Positions 45,701-56,712 of a DNA stretch of 64,000 nucleotides are shown here, piece after piece. Every line of letters begins with the position of its first letter. Positions within the stretch are counted from its first letter, which is position 1. The translations under genes were made by a program, and so were the position numbers. Below the pieces are notes generated by a model. It had not been told where the DNA came from and ran no database searches. It worked only from the letters and a program-made list of their open reading frames with translations. Source of the stretch: Paragyromitra xinjiangensis (lineage: Eukaryota; Ascomycota; Pezizomycetes; Pezizales; Discinaceae); the NCBI GenBank assembly GCA_038503065.1, contig JBCAMK010000003.1, positions 1,488,001 to 1,552,000 of the forward strand. The letters run 5' to 3'.

Positions 45701-47134
45701 GGGCCCTGCCCCGGAAATAAACTATCCCTCCGTGCTCCCTTCACCCCATCCTTATCTACATCCATCCCGCCAATGCTCAATCTCGGCAAATGCCTCATCC
45801 CGCCCATCATCGGCGGCCCCTTCTTCCCTCCAATCATCTCCTTTGTAGTTGCGGCTTCGTCGCGGAATGTCTTATACTCTGCCCCACGTCGTGTCACTCG
45901 GAACCGCATCTTCTTCCTCGGATCATGTCCAATCTTCTCCATGATCTCCTTATCAATGCTCCATAGCCGAATATCCTTATCGAGCGACCACGTTACTAAC
46001 TGGAACTCCCGGTCGTCGCCGCCGTCCTCACGCTCGCCACCTCGCCAGCGCCAGAGGAACTCTTTGACGTAATCAGTGTGACCATCGAATTTGGCGACAG
46101 CTTCTTGGGGCTCATCCTTTTTTGCTCTGCGGTCCCAGAGATACAATGATGTATCATCGCGCTGTGGCATCGTCAACAGTCCCCGCCCAAACGGCGTGTG
46201 TCGTGCCCGCCACACAGGGAACGAAGTGTGAATAACGCGCTCCGGGGTATCATCTGGGCACTGATCATAGTCCCAGAACTTCACAGTGCGATCAAGCGCA
46301 CATGTGACGATCCCCGACGGCCTCGTCCGGTTCCAGTCCACACCGTAGATCTTAGTCGAGTGCGCGCTAATCTTCCGCACCGCATGCATACCCTTCCGCG
46401 TATCCCATATGTACAGATACCGGTCGTGGGAGCTAGCAAGGATGTGTTCGTTCTGCCGGTTATACTTGACTTGTGTCGCGCCGGCGAACCAGTCACAGAA
46501 GCTCATGACGGGTCTCCGGGGTGTTCGGAGGTCCCAGCAGTGCACAAAGCTATCGATGGAACATGTTGCTAACACATTTGGCTGGTGCGCAGAGAAATTG
46601 ATGTCTGTGATTGCGCGCGTATGCGAATGGAGGACAAGCTCGATTGCTCGCCGTGACGGAAGCGCGAGGTTCCATACTATCGCTTTTTGGTTCGACGTCG
46701 AGACGACCCAGTGGGAGTGGGAGGCGTGGGGAGACCATTGCACGTCTGCAACAGACCAGGCGGTCAGGTGGGGGAGGAAGCGAGGAGGGTCGTATGGGTT
46801 GTCAAGGTCGACGATGTGGAGGCCTAGCTGACTACGGGAGTTGTCAATTTACCAGCATCCGGGGTATATTGCAGGAGGGGTTTCTCAAGTTTGAACTTAC
46901 GAGGCTAAAACAACGTCGCGGCTGCTAGGCGATATAGACCTGTTTATAAAGGTCAGGAACTCGAGTTTTTTTTTTTTGAGCTGTCACTCTCTTAGTTAAG
47001 CAAGAGATGTAAATTGATGCTTACATAGACCCAACTGGCGCATCCACCTTTATCGACATGTCCAAATTGAACGTCGGTGAGTCATACGCCGAAGAAGTAT
47101 TTCCCTTTGGTAGGGGAGCTTTCGAGGTACTCAT
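42717..47134 (-). CDS. MTC5: Mtc5/Sea3 (WDR59) subunit of the SEA/GATOR2 complex
   Basis: Exons 47025-47134, 46901-46939, 43951-46831 and 42717-43871, 1394 residues. In yeast Mtc5/Sea3, and WDR59 in animals, is part of the vacuole-associated SEACAT/GATOR2 complex that controls TORC1 in response to amino acids. The N-terminus contains a WD40 propeller (about residues 45-370, with QWSPH, VWNL, HTRAITDINFS, CSIDSFVHCWDLR, WDTRKGMHAVRKI and FDGHTDYVKEFLW). An RWD domain follows at about 529-628 (FPKINFERVNIAARTCTVSL ... RVCLEPCLCYLL), then a long disordered acidic/Ser stretch. The C-terminal zinc module is at about 1280-1357, with paired Cys-x2-Cys sets and an HADCHEAWF core. Length and domain order match the family. 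Divergent from UBC13. Confidence 0.95.
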
Positions 47135-49226
47135 GATGGTCTGTCGTCAGGTATGTTTCCAATCAGAGGTTGTAATCGTCGTATAATTGTTTCTCGTGTC
47201 CGGAACAAAAGAAAAAAATGAGCCACATATATCTATTTGCTTGTTTTATGTCTCCCCAGATTAGCGCATGTGCTGTCGCCAGAGCCGTGGTTTACATACA
47301 GGTCGGAGAATTCAGTTTCGCCTACCAAGAATCTCCCTTCTCGTTCCTGCAGAGGATGAACTCCAAACGAATGTGCTACGCACAACAGATAGACTATATA
47401 GTATAGTACGTAATAGATGGGACCAAAGAAAGTGAAACTCTCAAGACGTAGCAAGATTCTCACCCCCCTTCCCCTCCGTATGTAGACTCGATAGAAGCTG
47501 TAAGATCCGCTTTGCGGTGAACGCGCTCGCCGTGGGGATCGATGCGAGCAGGAAACTGTTCAAGAATTGGCCACTATTCGCGCTGTCGTGGTCGAAGCAG
47601 CCCATCCAGCCTGCTCAAGCAGACACACGTGGAGGGAGATCCGGATCCAGACGGCGGGGAAAAAGGACGAAAGAGAAAGATTTAGAGAGCGTAAAAGCAA
47701 AAAGTACGTAATGAACAAAGCTATAAGACGTCGCAGCGTAGCCGCGGTAGCAGCCGGCAGAAGGAAGTGTTTTTTTTTCTCCCTTCCTTTCTGCTATTAT
47801 TATAATTTTTATAATCTCTTTGCCAGTTTTTTCTTTTTTCTTTCTTGATTTAACGAGTGAACGAACGTAGCTTCCTGTCAGGATCAAAGAACGTGGGAGG
47901 AGCAGATCTTCGCAAGGGAAACGGTTGACCGGTGAGGTGATCGATGAGCAAATTGGCGAACGAGATGGGGGATTTTCAACATGTGGAGTCGAAAAAGGGA
48001 AGAAGCTACTTTTTCAACGGCGGCGACAGGGACATTGAATGTGATATGTATTCCCCAGGGTCCTCGCCACGAGCGAGGAGGTTGTGATAAACCAGTTCTT
48101 TTTTTTCCGTATTTTACCCTTTTTTTTTGTTGGGTAAGGACAGGGAAAGGCGGATTGGAATCTGGACGAGGGGTTCCCGATCGCGAGTCCCTTGCGGCTT
48201 TGGGGTGCAGGAAAAGCCCACGTCTGAGACAGGTGTACAATAGCTTACCCTCAAAAGAAACTGACAAGAAGAGATGCTGCTGTGCTTCCAACCCTGTTAC
48301 CAATTTGTTCATCGTCCATCGCGTGGAAGGTCGTGTGTTTTATTTTTCTTATTTTATTTTTCACGTCTTCTGTCTGGTGTCAGAGAAACGTTGTGCAGAG
48401 ATCCATTTGTGGTCTTGTTTGACAATGTCACGTTTCTGCCCAACCATTCATTCGCAAGTGAGCGTCCGCGTGAGTTCTTGGAGAAATAAGAAAGGAAAGA
48501 AAGAGAGGGAAAGAGGAAGAAAAAAGGGATCACAATGATCAAGATGGGGCAGCGATGCTCCCATGGGTGATGAATGACTTCCAAAAGCAATCATCTCTAT
48601 TGATAGAGAAAGAATTTGGCCCAGTTTCCGTATCGTATCGATCGAGATGATTTTGGGAATAAAGAAAAAAAGTCAGTTATCTATCAATGCTAAGGTATCC
48701 TGATTTCTCCTCGGGTTCAGAGCTTGTACATACTCTGCTTGTACACATACAGACACACATACATACAATACGTGCAGGGAACAAACATCGGTGGACGGCT
48801 CAGATAGATGTGTTCGGGATTTAATGATTCTCGAAACACCGGCTGCGAGAAGCCTTGCTGAATGGAGAAGATCTGGGGGTGGCTGCCTTTGAACAGCTTT
48901 CCGTCCATACAAGCCCCTCTTCAGGCTTCAGCCCGTCGGGATTGCAGAAGTGAAAGATAGCTCTGCAGAAAATAAACTACAGCTCATCTCTCTCGGTATC
49001 CCATCGTATCTTTCCTCCTCCCTCTTTTCCCTCTACTTCCCTTTCCTCCTATCTATCCTTTTCCCTTGCTCCACTGGCAGATTTACAGAAACAGTCAGGC
49101 GAAGCTCTTCACTTCCCGTTACCCCCACCAACCAACCAACCGCCACCCCACCTTTATCTTCATTCTCAACCAGGCAACCCCGCACTCCCGTCCATCACTT
49201 CCTTCCGCCGCTAAACACAACTCGAG
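47135..49226. promoter_or_regulatory. Long divergent region between MTC5 and UBC13
   Basis: 2.1 kb. Several long open frames on both strands here look incidental. The UBC13 side (about 48950-49226) is strongly pyrimidine-rich and probably 5' UTR. Long homopolymer T and A runs lie at 47769-47778 and 48120-48128. Confidence 0.4.
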
Positions 49227-50256
49227 ATGGCTCTCCCCAAACGCATCATCAAGGAGACTGAACGTCTTGTAGCTGAACCGTGAGTACTCGTCCGTCCTAT
49301 CTGTCAGTTTTCTTTCCCGAAACCCTCGCTTCCTTATGGTACGCGTTTCTCTTGCCTCGCTTCGGGTTTGCACGTGTACCCGTGGGTTAGGGGTTGTTAC
49401 CAAGCTGCCCGGAGAAACTCAACTGACCACGACAACAACACAGAGTCCCAGGAATCAACGCTGTTCCCCACGAAGATAATCTCCGATATTTCGATGTCAC
49501 CGTCCGTCATCCTTTTTCTCGTATCGTTCGGCTCTGCTGCTCGGCTCGTTCACTGACAGCTTAATCCTTGCAGATCCATGGACCTGCACAAAGCCCCTAC
49601 GAAGGAGGCATTTTCCGTCTTGAGCTGTTCCTGCCTGAAGACTACCCAATGACGCCGCCAAAGATTCGTTTCCTGACAAAGATTTATCATCCTAATATTG
49701 ACAAGCTAGGAAGGATCTGCTTGGATGTTCTTAAGGGTGTGTATGTCTTGATGTGCTGGAAAATGAGTGATATAAATGATACTATGCTTGGCTAGAAGAC
49801 TAGAGCTCACGTGAATGGGTGTTTTTAGGGAACTGGTCTCCAGCTCTGCAGATCAGGACCATCTTGCTGAGTATTCAGGCTTTGCTTGGTGCTCCAAATC
49901 CGGATGATCCGCTAGCAAATGATGTGGCACAAAGGTGGAAAGAAGATGAAAAGTCGGCTATTCAGACTGGTATGTTGCCTCCTATCTCTATTTAAGCATT
50001 TCGGGGCAGCCCACAAAGGAAAAGGACATCATAGTAACGTGGCATTCCAACGGCAACAGCAAGAGACTGGACCAGGACACACGCGATGGTGTAAACCCTC
50101 CTTTTTTCCTTTAACATCAACGACCCGGATGTGCTTTTTTATATCATGGTCCCACCTGAACAAACGACTACCCTACCCATCTTATGGACTTTTTTTAACA
50201 GGAGAATTGAAGAATTTCCATACTATAATAATTCAAGGAAGTTTGCGCAGTTGTGA
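49227..50256 (+). CDS. UBC13: Ubiquitin-conjugating enzyme E2 Ubc13
   Basis: E2 that works with an Mms2-type partner to build Lys63-linked ubiquitin chains in post-replication DNA repair and signalling. Exons 49227-49279, 49444-49501, 49574-49736, 49829-49969 and a last exon ending near 50256. [53 protein letters not shown] and [16 protein letters not shown] (active-site Cys at about 86) are near-identical to the family, as are [32 protein letters not shown] and WKEDE. The last exon is uncertain: after TGG-less sequence the best in-frame join is the acceptor GAAG at about 50205, giving an ending SRKFAQL that resembles the usual RKYA-type terminus. Up to residue 138 the model is firm. Confidence 0.92.
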
Positions 50257-51029
50257 TCGACGAAAGGAATGACGTTTCTTAATCGCTTTTCTTTTTATCG
50301 GTGGTGTCATGGAGAGTCATTTTTTTCTACCTTCAGAGCTAGGGAACTCGAGATATATGGGTTGGAATAGACGATTTTCCTTCCGTTTTCCGCATTCCAT
50401 CGGCTCTCTTTGTGCATTTTAGCTGAAATAACTATCCCATGAGGATAAGTTACAAACTTGTCTCGGCTCTCGGAGCCTCTATGGGGCGTAATGTGGCTGA
50501 TAGAGGCTGAGACCCTAACCCAGGGCCTAAAATACCTTTGCTGTCTATGTGCGCCTCCTTGTTTTTGACTGTATTCGCCGGAAACGAATTCAAATCACGG
50601 ATCATCACTCGTATGCGGTAATCGATTATCAACAGGCCTGACAGACCGTTTCTGCACCTACAGCCTCATGCCTAGCACGCCCTATACCCCTCTACCCTAC
50701 GAGTCTTTAAAAAAAATAGTTACAGCCAAAATACTCTTGCTTCATATTGTCCTTTCGTTGCCGAGTGATCGAAACTATACCACTTCCCACAGTTTATGCC
50801 TCCAATTTCGACCAGAAGGTTAACAAAGCGGTATTGCTGGCAAACCCTTTTCTCATAAACGTATATCATCCCGTTGCTGAGTCTGGCAACAAATGTCTGA
50901 GCGCTCTCAAAAGTGTGTGTGGGAGGGAAAACAATACCCTTGTTGTGTAACGGCGATCGAGTGGGAAATGGCGGTTGCCGACATCGAGGCTGACAGCCTA
51001 TTACAGAGAATTTCTTTCTGCTCCTAAAA
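50257..51029. other. Intergenic, nothing recognised
   Basis: About 770 bp between UBC13 and the orphan basic protein. Contains a short inverted repeat, CTCGGAGCCTCTAT ... ATAGAGGCTGAG (50467-50508), with near-complementary arms that could form a hairpin. No gene seen. Confidence 0.4.
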
Positions 51030-51908
51030 ATGTGGACATCGAGTATCCGAATCATGTTCAGCTTCCCCAATGGACCAAAGCAAAATATAAAGGCCTTGAT
51101 GGCCCCAGATTTTACTACCGCTGCTAGGTATAGAAAGAGCAACAATATACTAGCAGCGGCTCCGGAATCGCAACTAAGTATGCGTGGCGCTACTACGAGA
51201 CTCCCGCCCGAGACGGCCAATCAACAACTACGGGCATCTAAGACCAATTATATCGACTACAGCCAACTCAAAGAACGCAAGTGGGAGGAGATCGATTCTG
51301 GTTTGAAACCTACTACGGTGGCGAAACCGAAGATTGATTCTGATTGCAAACCAAAATCTAAGAAATGGAAGAAGAAGAAAAAGCCGACAAAGGGGGGAAG
51401 CGTGCAGAGTCTCCTGGCGCCTACACAGGAGGATGCAGATCAACCAGCACCGACGACCACGACAACAATTGCGGGCGGACCCCCAAATCGGAAGACTGAG
51501 AGGAAAGGCCCGCCGACGAATCAGCGGAAAAAAAAGGTACCTCCATTGGTGCTGCCAATACGCAATAAAAGGCTACCCGACGACATACCCTCTCCTGTTG
51601 CCGAGAGTGATGGCGGTGTTGCTCTTGCTGGGAGCACGGTCGGCAAGGGTTATAATTCCGATGATGTCCCGGGTGTCGTTGTTGCCGCTGAAAGCTTCTT
51701 CATCTCCGTAATGGACCCGGACGATCCGAGAGCTAAGCTTCCGGTCCCAGAACGGAATGTTCCCCCTGTCGACCCAAATCATGCACGACGTAGCTGGACT
51801 GCGTGCTATGATGATGATTGTCCGGTTCATCTATCGGATAAGAATGGTGCTGGATGGTTCCCTTGTAGGCCGTATCAATCGAGACGTCGTGGCTCGGAAC
51901 GATCTTGA
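51030..51908 (+). CDS. Orphan basic, disordered protein with a Cys/His C-terminal motif
   Basis: Single uninterrupted frame of 292 codons. Residues 1-70 are moderately basic. A Lys-rich run (KKWKKKKKPTKGG) lies near residue 113, followed by a long Pro/Thr/Arg/Lys low-complexity region, and the protein ends in an acidic-to-aromatic module WTACYDDDCPVHLSDKNGAG and WFPCRP near residues 254-282. Spacing Cys-x4-Cys-x2-His ... Cys suggests a small metal site. I have the impression of similar short modules in fungal proteins of unknown role, some linked to repeats, but cannot confirm this. The ATG at 51030 is the first in frame. No intron is needed. It could be a real orphan gene or a gag-like relic. 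Confidence 0.5.
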   Translation: MWTSSIRIMFSFPNGPKQNIKALMAPDFTTAARYRKSNNILAAAPESQLSMRGATTRLPPETANQQLRASKTNYIDYSQLKERKWEEIDSGLKPTTVAKPKIDSDCKPKSKKWKKKKKPTKGGSVQSLLAPTQEDADQPAPTTTTTIAGGPPNRKTERKGPPTNQRKKKVPPLVLPIRNKRLPDDIPSPVAESDGGVALAGSTVGKGYNSDDVPGVVVAAESFFISVMDPDDPRAKLPVPERNVPPVDPNHARRSWTACYDDDCPVHLSDKNGAGWFPCRPYQSRRRGSERS

Positions 51909-54115
51909 CTACTCTTCTGGGCTTCTTTCCCATGGACACTGGTAGAGTCGTGCCTGGGGATGTGCCGAACGGGGTATAATCCCGAACAGGGGTTATTTTG
52001 GTGATTTCAGAGCTAGGGACTACCTGCTGTTTTTGCCCAAATAACCTTTGTTCCGCATCATATCCCGTTCAGTATATTCTCAGGGGCGGCTCTATTTTGT
52101 GCTCTTGTGATTTTTCTTGGACTTCTTTATGGACCGTTTATCTGGATTTCCTTTTATGGCGGCACTTCATGGGTAAGGAGGGAGCATATCTTTCGTTTGC
52201 TTTTTTATTTTCGTGATATTTGTCTGTGCTTCCGTCCGACTTTGCCGTTATGTCTTCGTAGTCCATTTACACTCTTAGGCCGATGGAGAAAACCTATTCT
52301 TAACTGTTTTTGCTTAGTCTGCAACTGTTGTACTTTGCTCAAAAAAATTGTTTAACGCGAATTATAGCATAGATGGAAATGTGCTTTTTCTCGTGAGGCG
52401 GGGCTTTTTCTGGCAGGTATAGTAAAGTTCATCGCGATGCGCCTTTTCGGGCTTCGATCTCTACTATGTCCTAGTGGTTGTTAGGAATAGAACTGATATT
52501 CTCGTAATAAATGCTTTCATCTTGGTCGCGCCTCCGATTGTCTCCGAAAACGGACCAGATTAAACTAACAGATTTTACTACTATATTATAGGAAGGATAT
52601 GCGGGGTTCGTGCCAATCGGAAGTCTGATCCCTGGATTAGCTTGCGGCTTTTTGTGTTATAGATGTAGGTGATGGTTGGTTACGTGGTAAAGCGCGCTAT
52701 TCGAAACTGATGGGGAATTGAAACCTAGTCTAAACACTTGAATCTCGCTGCCAGGTTGATGGCTGCTAAGCCGTTTTTGCCAGAGTTTACTCAAGTCAAT
52801 GATAATCGGTCCGGGGAATATCTTTCAGTGTCTACCCCATGCCATCCATGTGGGCAACCCAACTTCTATACGCGGTTCATCTCAGACACATGTAATTCCC
52901 TCGAATAGCTACTACATGTAGTCTCGTGTTAGCCCTCTACGAAAACCTAACCTTCTATGATAGTTAGTATCTTGAATGGTTCGGTTTCAAAGCTAATAAA
53001 AATCTATCCTTTTTTAAGTACACTCTTTAAAACCCACAGTACTACCAAGTTTTAAAGATACCGTCTGAAGAGTTTTAGAGCGTGTGGGTTGTCGTGGCTG
53101 GTAGTTTGAGGTTGTGTTTTCCCTTGTTAGGATCTGGTAACCTGGGGTACATGTATGTACATGTAGTCATTATGCAGTTACCGCTCGCGTACCACCAATA
53201 AAATTATAGCAAGCACTGCTGAATTTCTGGTTGGTCTTGCACTACCTCCACATCATCTTACTTTTGATAGCCTGACGTTCATATATAATAAGTCAGACCA
53301 ATGTTAAAATCTGCTGACTGTATCATATGATATTTTTGCCCAGGACCTGTTCCTAGTTGTTTTGTGTCGTACCTTTTTTTTTCTTTTTCCTGTGTTCTTT
53401 TCCAAAAAACACATTTTCGTGGTTCGCAGTGGAGGCGGAACTAGCACTGTCTCAGCCAAACACGCCATAACGGGAGCAGATGCGTCTAGAAGCATTCGTA
53501 ACACCCGGAGTCAGTTTCTTCTAATCGGAAATTGTTCTCTTTCCATCTGTTGCTCCACCGAACCGTTTCTGAGCACGGATGTAGTGTTTTTAGGGGTGCC
53601 GGTTCCGGAAACCTTCACGTGCCATCGTACTACTTTACGAATTAGGTGTTTAGCCAGCTTTTCGCTGCAAATCGGTCCCTGGTGCTCCAGTGGTGGAAGA
53701 AATGTCCAGTGGGCAATTGCGAGAATACGAGGGACATACTTGATATCCGGCATAAGAACTGGGGAACAGGGAAACAGGGGCGTGTGGCTTTGTACTCGTC
53801 CTCCAGTGCACCAAAACAAGGGGTGTGTGATTGTGCTCAGACTTCCCAACATACCGAACCACACGCCCCCTGTTTTCCGGTTCTTGTTGTGGAGGACAAA
53901 CATGCTGCGGAATTGTTTTGGGAGCCGTGCTCGAGCCAGCTTTCGTCCAACACTATTTATGCCAGTATTTTGCTGGTTCCCGAGCCAATCGGATGGGTGA
54001 GACACGAGTGATGGGTCGTGAAAGTCATCTCCTTGCACTGCCTGGCTTGGCACTACTGCTTTTGAGCTTTGACATCAACTAAATCCCTTCAGCATTCCTC
54101 CAAAGCTTCAACATC
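51909..54115. other. Gene-poor stretch with a repeated GC-rich motif
   Basis: 2.2 kb. Between about 53360 and 54050 several frames are open on both strands at once, which is typical of stop-poor composition rather than coding. The three-unit repeat at 53770-53877 is listed separately. No gene supported. Confidence 0.4.
53770..53877. repeat. Three copies of an AAACAGGGGCGTGTGG-type motif, one inverted
   Basis: Unit 1 (53770-53792, plus), unit 2 (53813-53835, plus; TG/A variants) and unit 3 (53855-53877, minus) share a 20-22 bp core. Units 1 and 3 could pair into an imperfect hairpin with a 62-nt loop that contains unit 2. It lies about 240 bp upstream of the F-box/ankyrin gene. Confidence 0.65.
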
Positions 54116-55387
54116 ATGCCGCTCCTGGATTTCCCAAACGAATTGCTACTCTTGACCGCCGAAAATCTTCGAGCCGGAGATGTCAGATCTTTCCTCCAGA
54201 CCAACCGCCGACTTTACTTCCTACTCACGCCACTCCTCTTAAAGTTAGTGACGGACGAAAATTACGCGATGGCTGCGCTCTTCTGGGCAGCAGTGAAAGG
54301 CGACAAAACGATAATTAAGCGTGTCCTCGAAAATGCGAAAAATATCGCCGTGATCAATCCTGGAGCGAGAGATACTCCCCGAGTATTTCACTCAGCTCCG
54401 GCGAAGTGCAGCCAGTCGACGATTAATTTTGTGGTTCGGAAGGGAAATGGACTAGTTCTTGAGGGCAAGAATGGACATGAGTCAACAGATGGGCTTCGGT
54501 GGGCGGTAATCGAAGGACGTGAAATCATGGTTAGGTTCATGTTGGATCATGGAGCGAACATTGAAGCTAGTTACCCGTTTATGTTAGATGCGGTAGTAGC
54601 GTTAGATCAGCGACGGAATCCAAGGGATAGGGTTGGTGGTAGGCAATTGTGGAAACCTCTCCACTTGGCGGCGCATAAAGGACGCATTGAGGTGGTCAAA
54701 GCATTGTTAGAGAATGGTGCGTCTCTAAGCGTTAGGGATGACCGTGGGAGGACACCACTTCACATAGCAGCTTGCTACGGCCATGAGACGACGGTTAGTC
54801 TGCTGTTGAAGAGTGGAGCCTCTATAGATCCTGAGGATGGTTTTGGGAGAACGCCGCTTTATCTAGCAGCGGAAAACAATGAAGATGTCAGTATGGTGCT
54901 GCTGTTACTGAAGCATGGAGCCAATATCGATCATGTTGGCATGAGAGACGATACTTCACCCCTTCAACTTGCTGTAGCTCAAGGACTATACTCTACGACC
55001 AAACTTCTATTGAAGATGGGAGCCGATGTCAATTATCGAAACCCAAGCACAGGATATACAGCGCTTCACTTAGTTACATGGCGTACTCATAGCTCCAAAT
55101 TGGGTCCAACGAGTAAATCGATTACCAGATTGTTGCTAGACTACGGAGCCGATCTCACGATCCTTGATGTACAGGGGTATACCCCAGCTGAGCGTGGGAG
55201 GTTACGCGGTAGCTTGGAGTTTGTTGAGATGCTGTTGCAGGAGGAAGTGAATACTACCGCTATGCCTAAGTTAGAGGCTGGGAAGAAAGCTTCTAGGTTT
55301 CTTCGGAGACTTATTAAAGTCAGTGGGTGGAATTGGAGGCCACAAATAAGAGGTTTATGTGGAACTTCTGGCGATAGTTTTGACTAG
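54116..55387 (+). CDS. F-box and ankyrin-repeat protein
   Basis: Single-exon gene of 423 residues. The first 45 residues form a divergent F-box (LLDFPNELLLLTAENLRAGD ... FLQTNRRLYFLLTPLLL), the module that docks to Skp1 in SCF ubiquitin ligases. About seven ankyrin units follow from residue 58 to about 380; the clearest are WKPLHLAAHKGRIEVVKALL, GRTPLHIAACYGHETTVSLL, GRTPLYLAAENNEDVSMVLL, TSPLQLAVAQGLYSTTKLLL and GYTALHLVTW. The last 50 residues are basic. Such F-box/ankyrin proteins are numerous and variable in filamentous fungi; targets are unknown. No frameshift or degenerate repeat is seen, so it looks intact. Confidence 0.88.
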   Translation: MPLLDFPNELLLLTAENLRAGDVRSFLQTNRRLYFLLTPLLLKLVTDENYAMAALFWAAVKGDKTIIKRVLENAKNIAVINPGARDTPRVFHSAPAKCSQSTINFVVRKGNGLVLEGKNGHESTDGLRWAVIEGREIMVRFMLDHGANIEASYPFMLDAVVALDQRRNPRDRVGGRQLWKPLHLAAHKGRIEVVKALLENGASLSVRDDRGRTPLHIAACYGHETTVSLLLKSGASIDPEDGFGRTPLYLAAENNEDVSMVLLLLKHGANIDHVGMRDDTSPLQLAVAQGLYSTTKLLLKMGADVNYRNPSTGYTALHLVTWRTHSSKLGPTSKSITRLLLDYGADLTILDVQGYTPAERGRLRGSLEFVEMLLQEEVNTTAMPKLEAGKKASRFLRRLIKVSGWNWRPQIRGLCGTSGDSFD

Positions 55388-56712
55388 CAGATGCATGTGG
55401 GATGGGATCATAATTTTTCTTTTATATTAATTGCGGTTTTTGCACTTGTAAATATATTCTGCGTTTTGTGGTGTTTCGAGTCTCTCGAGGCACCAGCTAG
55501 TGGACTAAGAGGGCCGGGGTTTGTTTTCACCTCGTGATTCTGTATCCAAGGAGCATTAGGGTTGTGTGTAATGGGTTTAGGGATACATGTTTGCTGGTTT
55601 GGGATAGGGGCAGTAGTGAGAGTTAGGTAGACCTAGGAGTATCTGTCGTTTTCCTTACCGAAAAATCATATAGATTATAACTCTAATGTAGTTTAGCTAG
55701 ATAGATAGGATCTCCAAACGCAGTTTGACTCTTAATAGTGCCAGAGAGTCAACATCGGGGGCAAAGTAGTAGTAGATCTTCATGGAAAGGGGTTCATGGC
55801 CTTCTGCTTGGGAGCGCTAAATAACATGGGATGATTCCCTCCAGTGTTTCTGATCATCTCGCTATACGCGATCGAATATTTCTACTACATAATAGGGTTC
55901 CTTCAGAAAGTCTCGAGTGATATTTTGTGGTTTCAATTAATATGTTGATGGTAATTTGTGCAAAGATTGATCCTGTTATTACGAAAGAAGTGTTACGCCT
56001 GCCCTAGCCATACCGGAATTATTTCGGGGAGTACTTTGTTTCAATCAAAGAGCTCTGTTTTGTAGAGGGCTACTAGTGGTAGGAAAGGTTCTCCATCCTC
56101 ACGATTACACCAACCTGCCCCTCTGGCCTGCTCTCACTAAAGTAAAAACTAGCTCTCACCCCAACACCAACGTTTAATACATGGGCCTATCGCTAGAAAG
56201 TTAAAACAATCTTAACCGGTTTACTTGGAAGTGGTCATTTAGCTGATGTGGAAAAGGAGTCGTTTCGCGGAAAACCTGAATGGGACAACGGAAATCTTGG
56301 GAGTAGGTACCATAGGCTGTCGCTTATCCACTGTTTACATGGAAGTGGAATGTTTCATGCGTAAGCGTAGATAGTGACGGAGTGTAGTTCGTATTTCGGG
56401 CCGTTTCGGGGAAGGAGATCTTTACCTCTTCTTCATGGTAGTTCATAGAATATCACTCGTGATTCCACAAATCAAATTGTCAAAATGCTGCATTTATAGA
56501 CTCCAGTTTATCTGAGAAATATGTAAGGCCTATAGGTGTGTCCCACAAATCTCTTATTTGCATCCCAGGAATGAATTACACACAAAGCCACCTCTTTAAC
56601 GTTAAGAAAACTCCATTTACGCTTTAGTTTTAAGTTATAGCAAATATGGGAACAAAAAAACTACACAACCATTCGTAGTTCGGTAAATATCTTCTATCGC
56701 CTATTTTCAACC
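55388..56712. other. Convergent intergenic region
   Basis: 1.3 kb between the 3' ends of the F-box/ankyrin gene and UBP6. No gene, RNA or repeat recognised; it should hold both terminators. Confidence 0.4.

Noticed and set aside
45203..46072. 289-codon plus-strand ORF
   Set aside because: Antisense to the middle of MTC5; proline/serine-rich composition is what the reverse complement of that coding sequence gives.
47981..48538. 185-codon plus-strand ORF between MTC5 and UBC13
   Set aside because: Low-complexity and homopolymer-driven, no family likeness, lies in the divergent promoter region.
53362..54053. Overlapping ORFs of 120-212 codons on both strands
   Set aside because: Open in several frames simultaneously, no motif or splice logic; reflects stop-poor composition.
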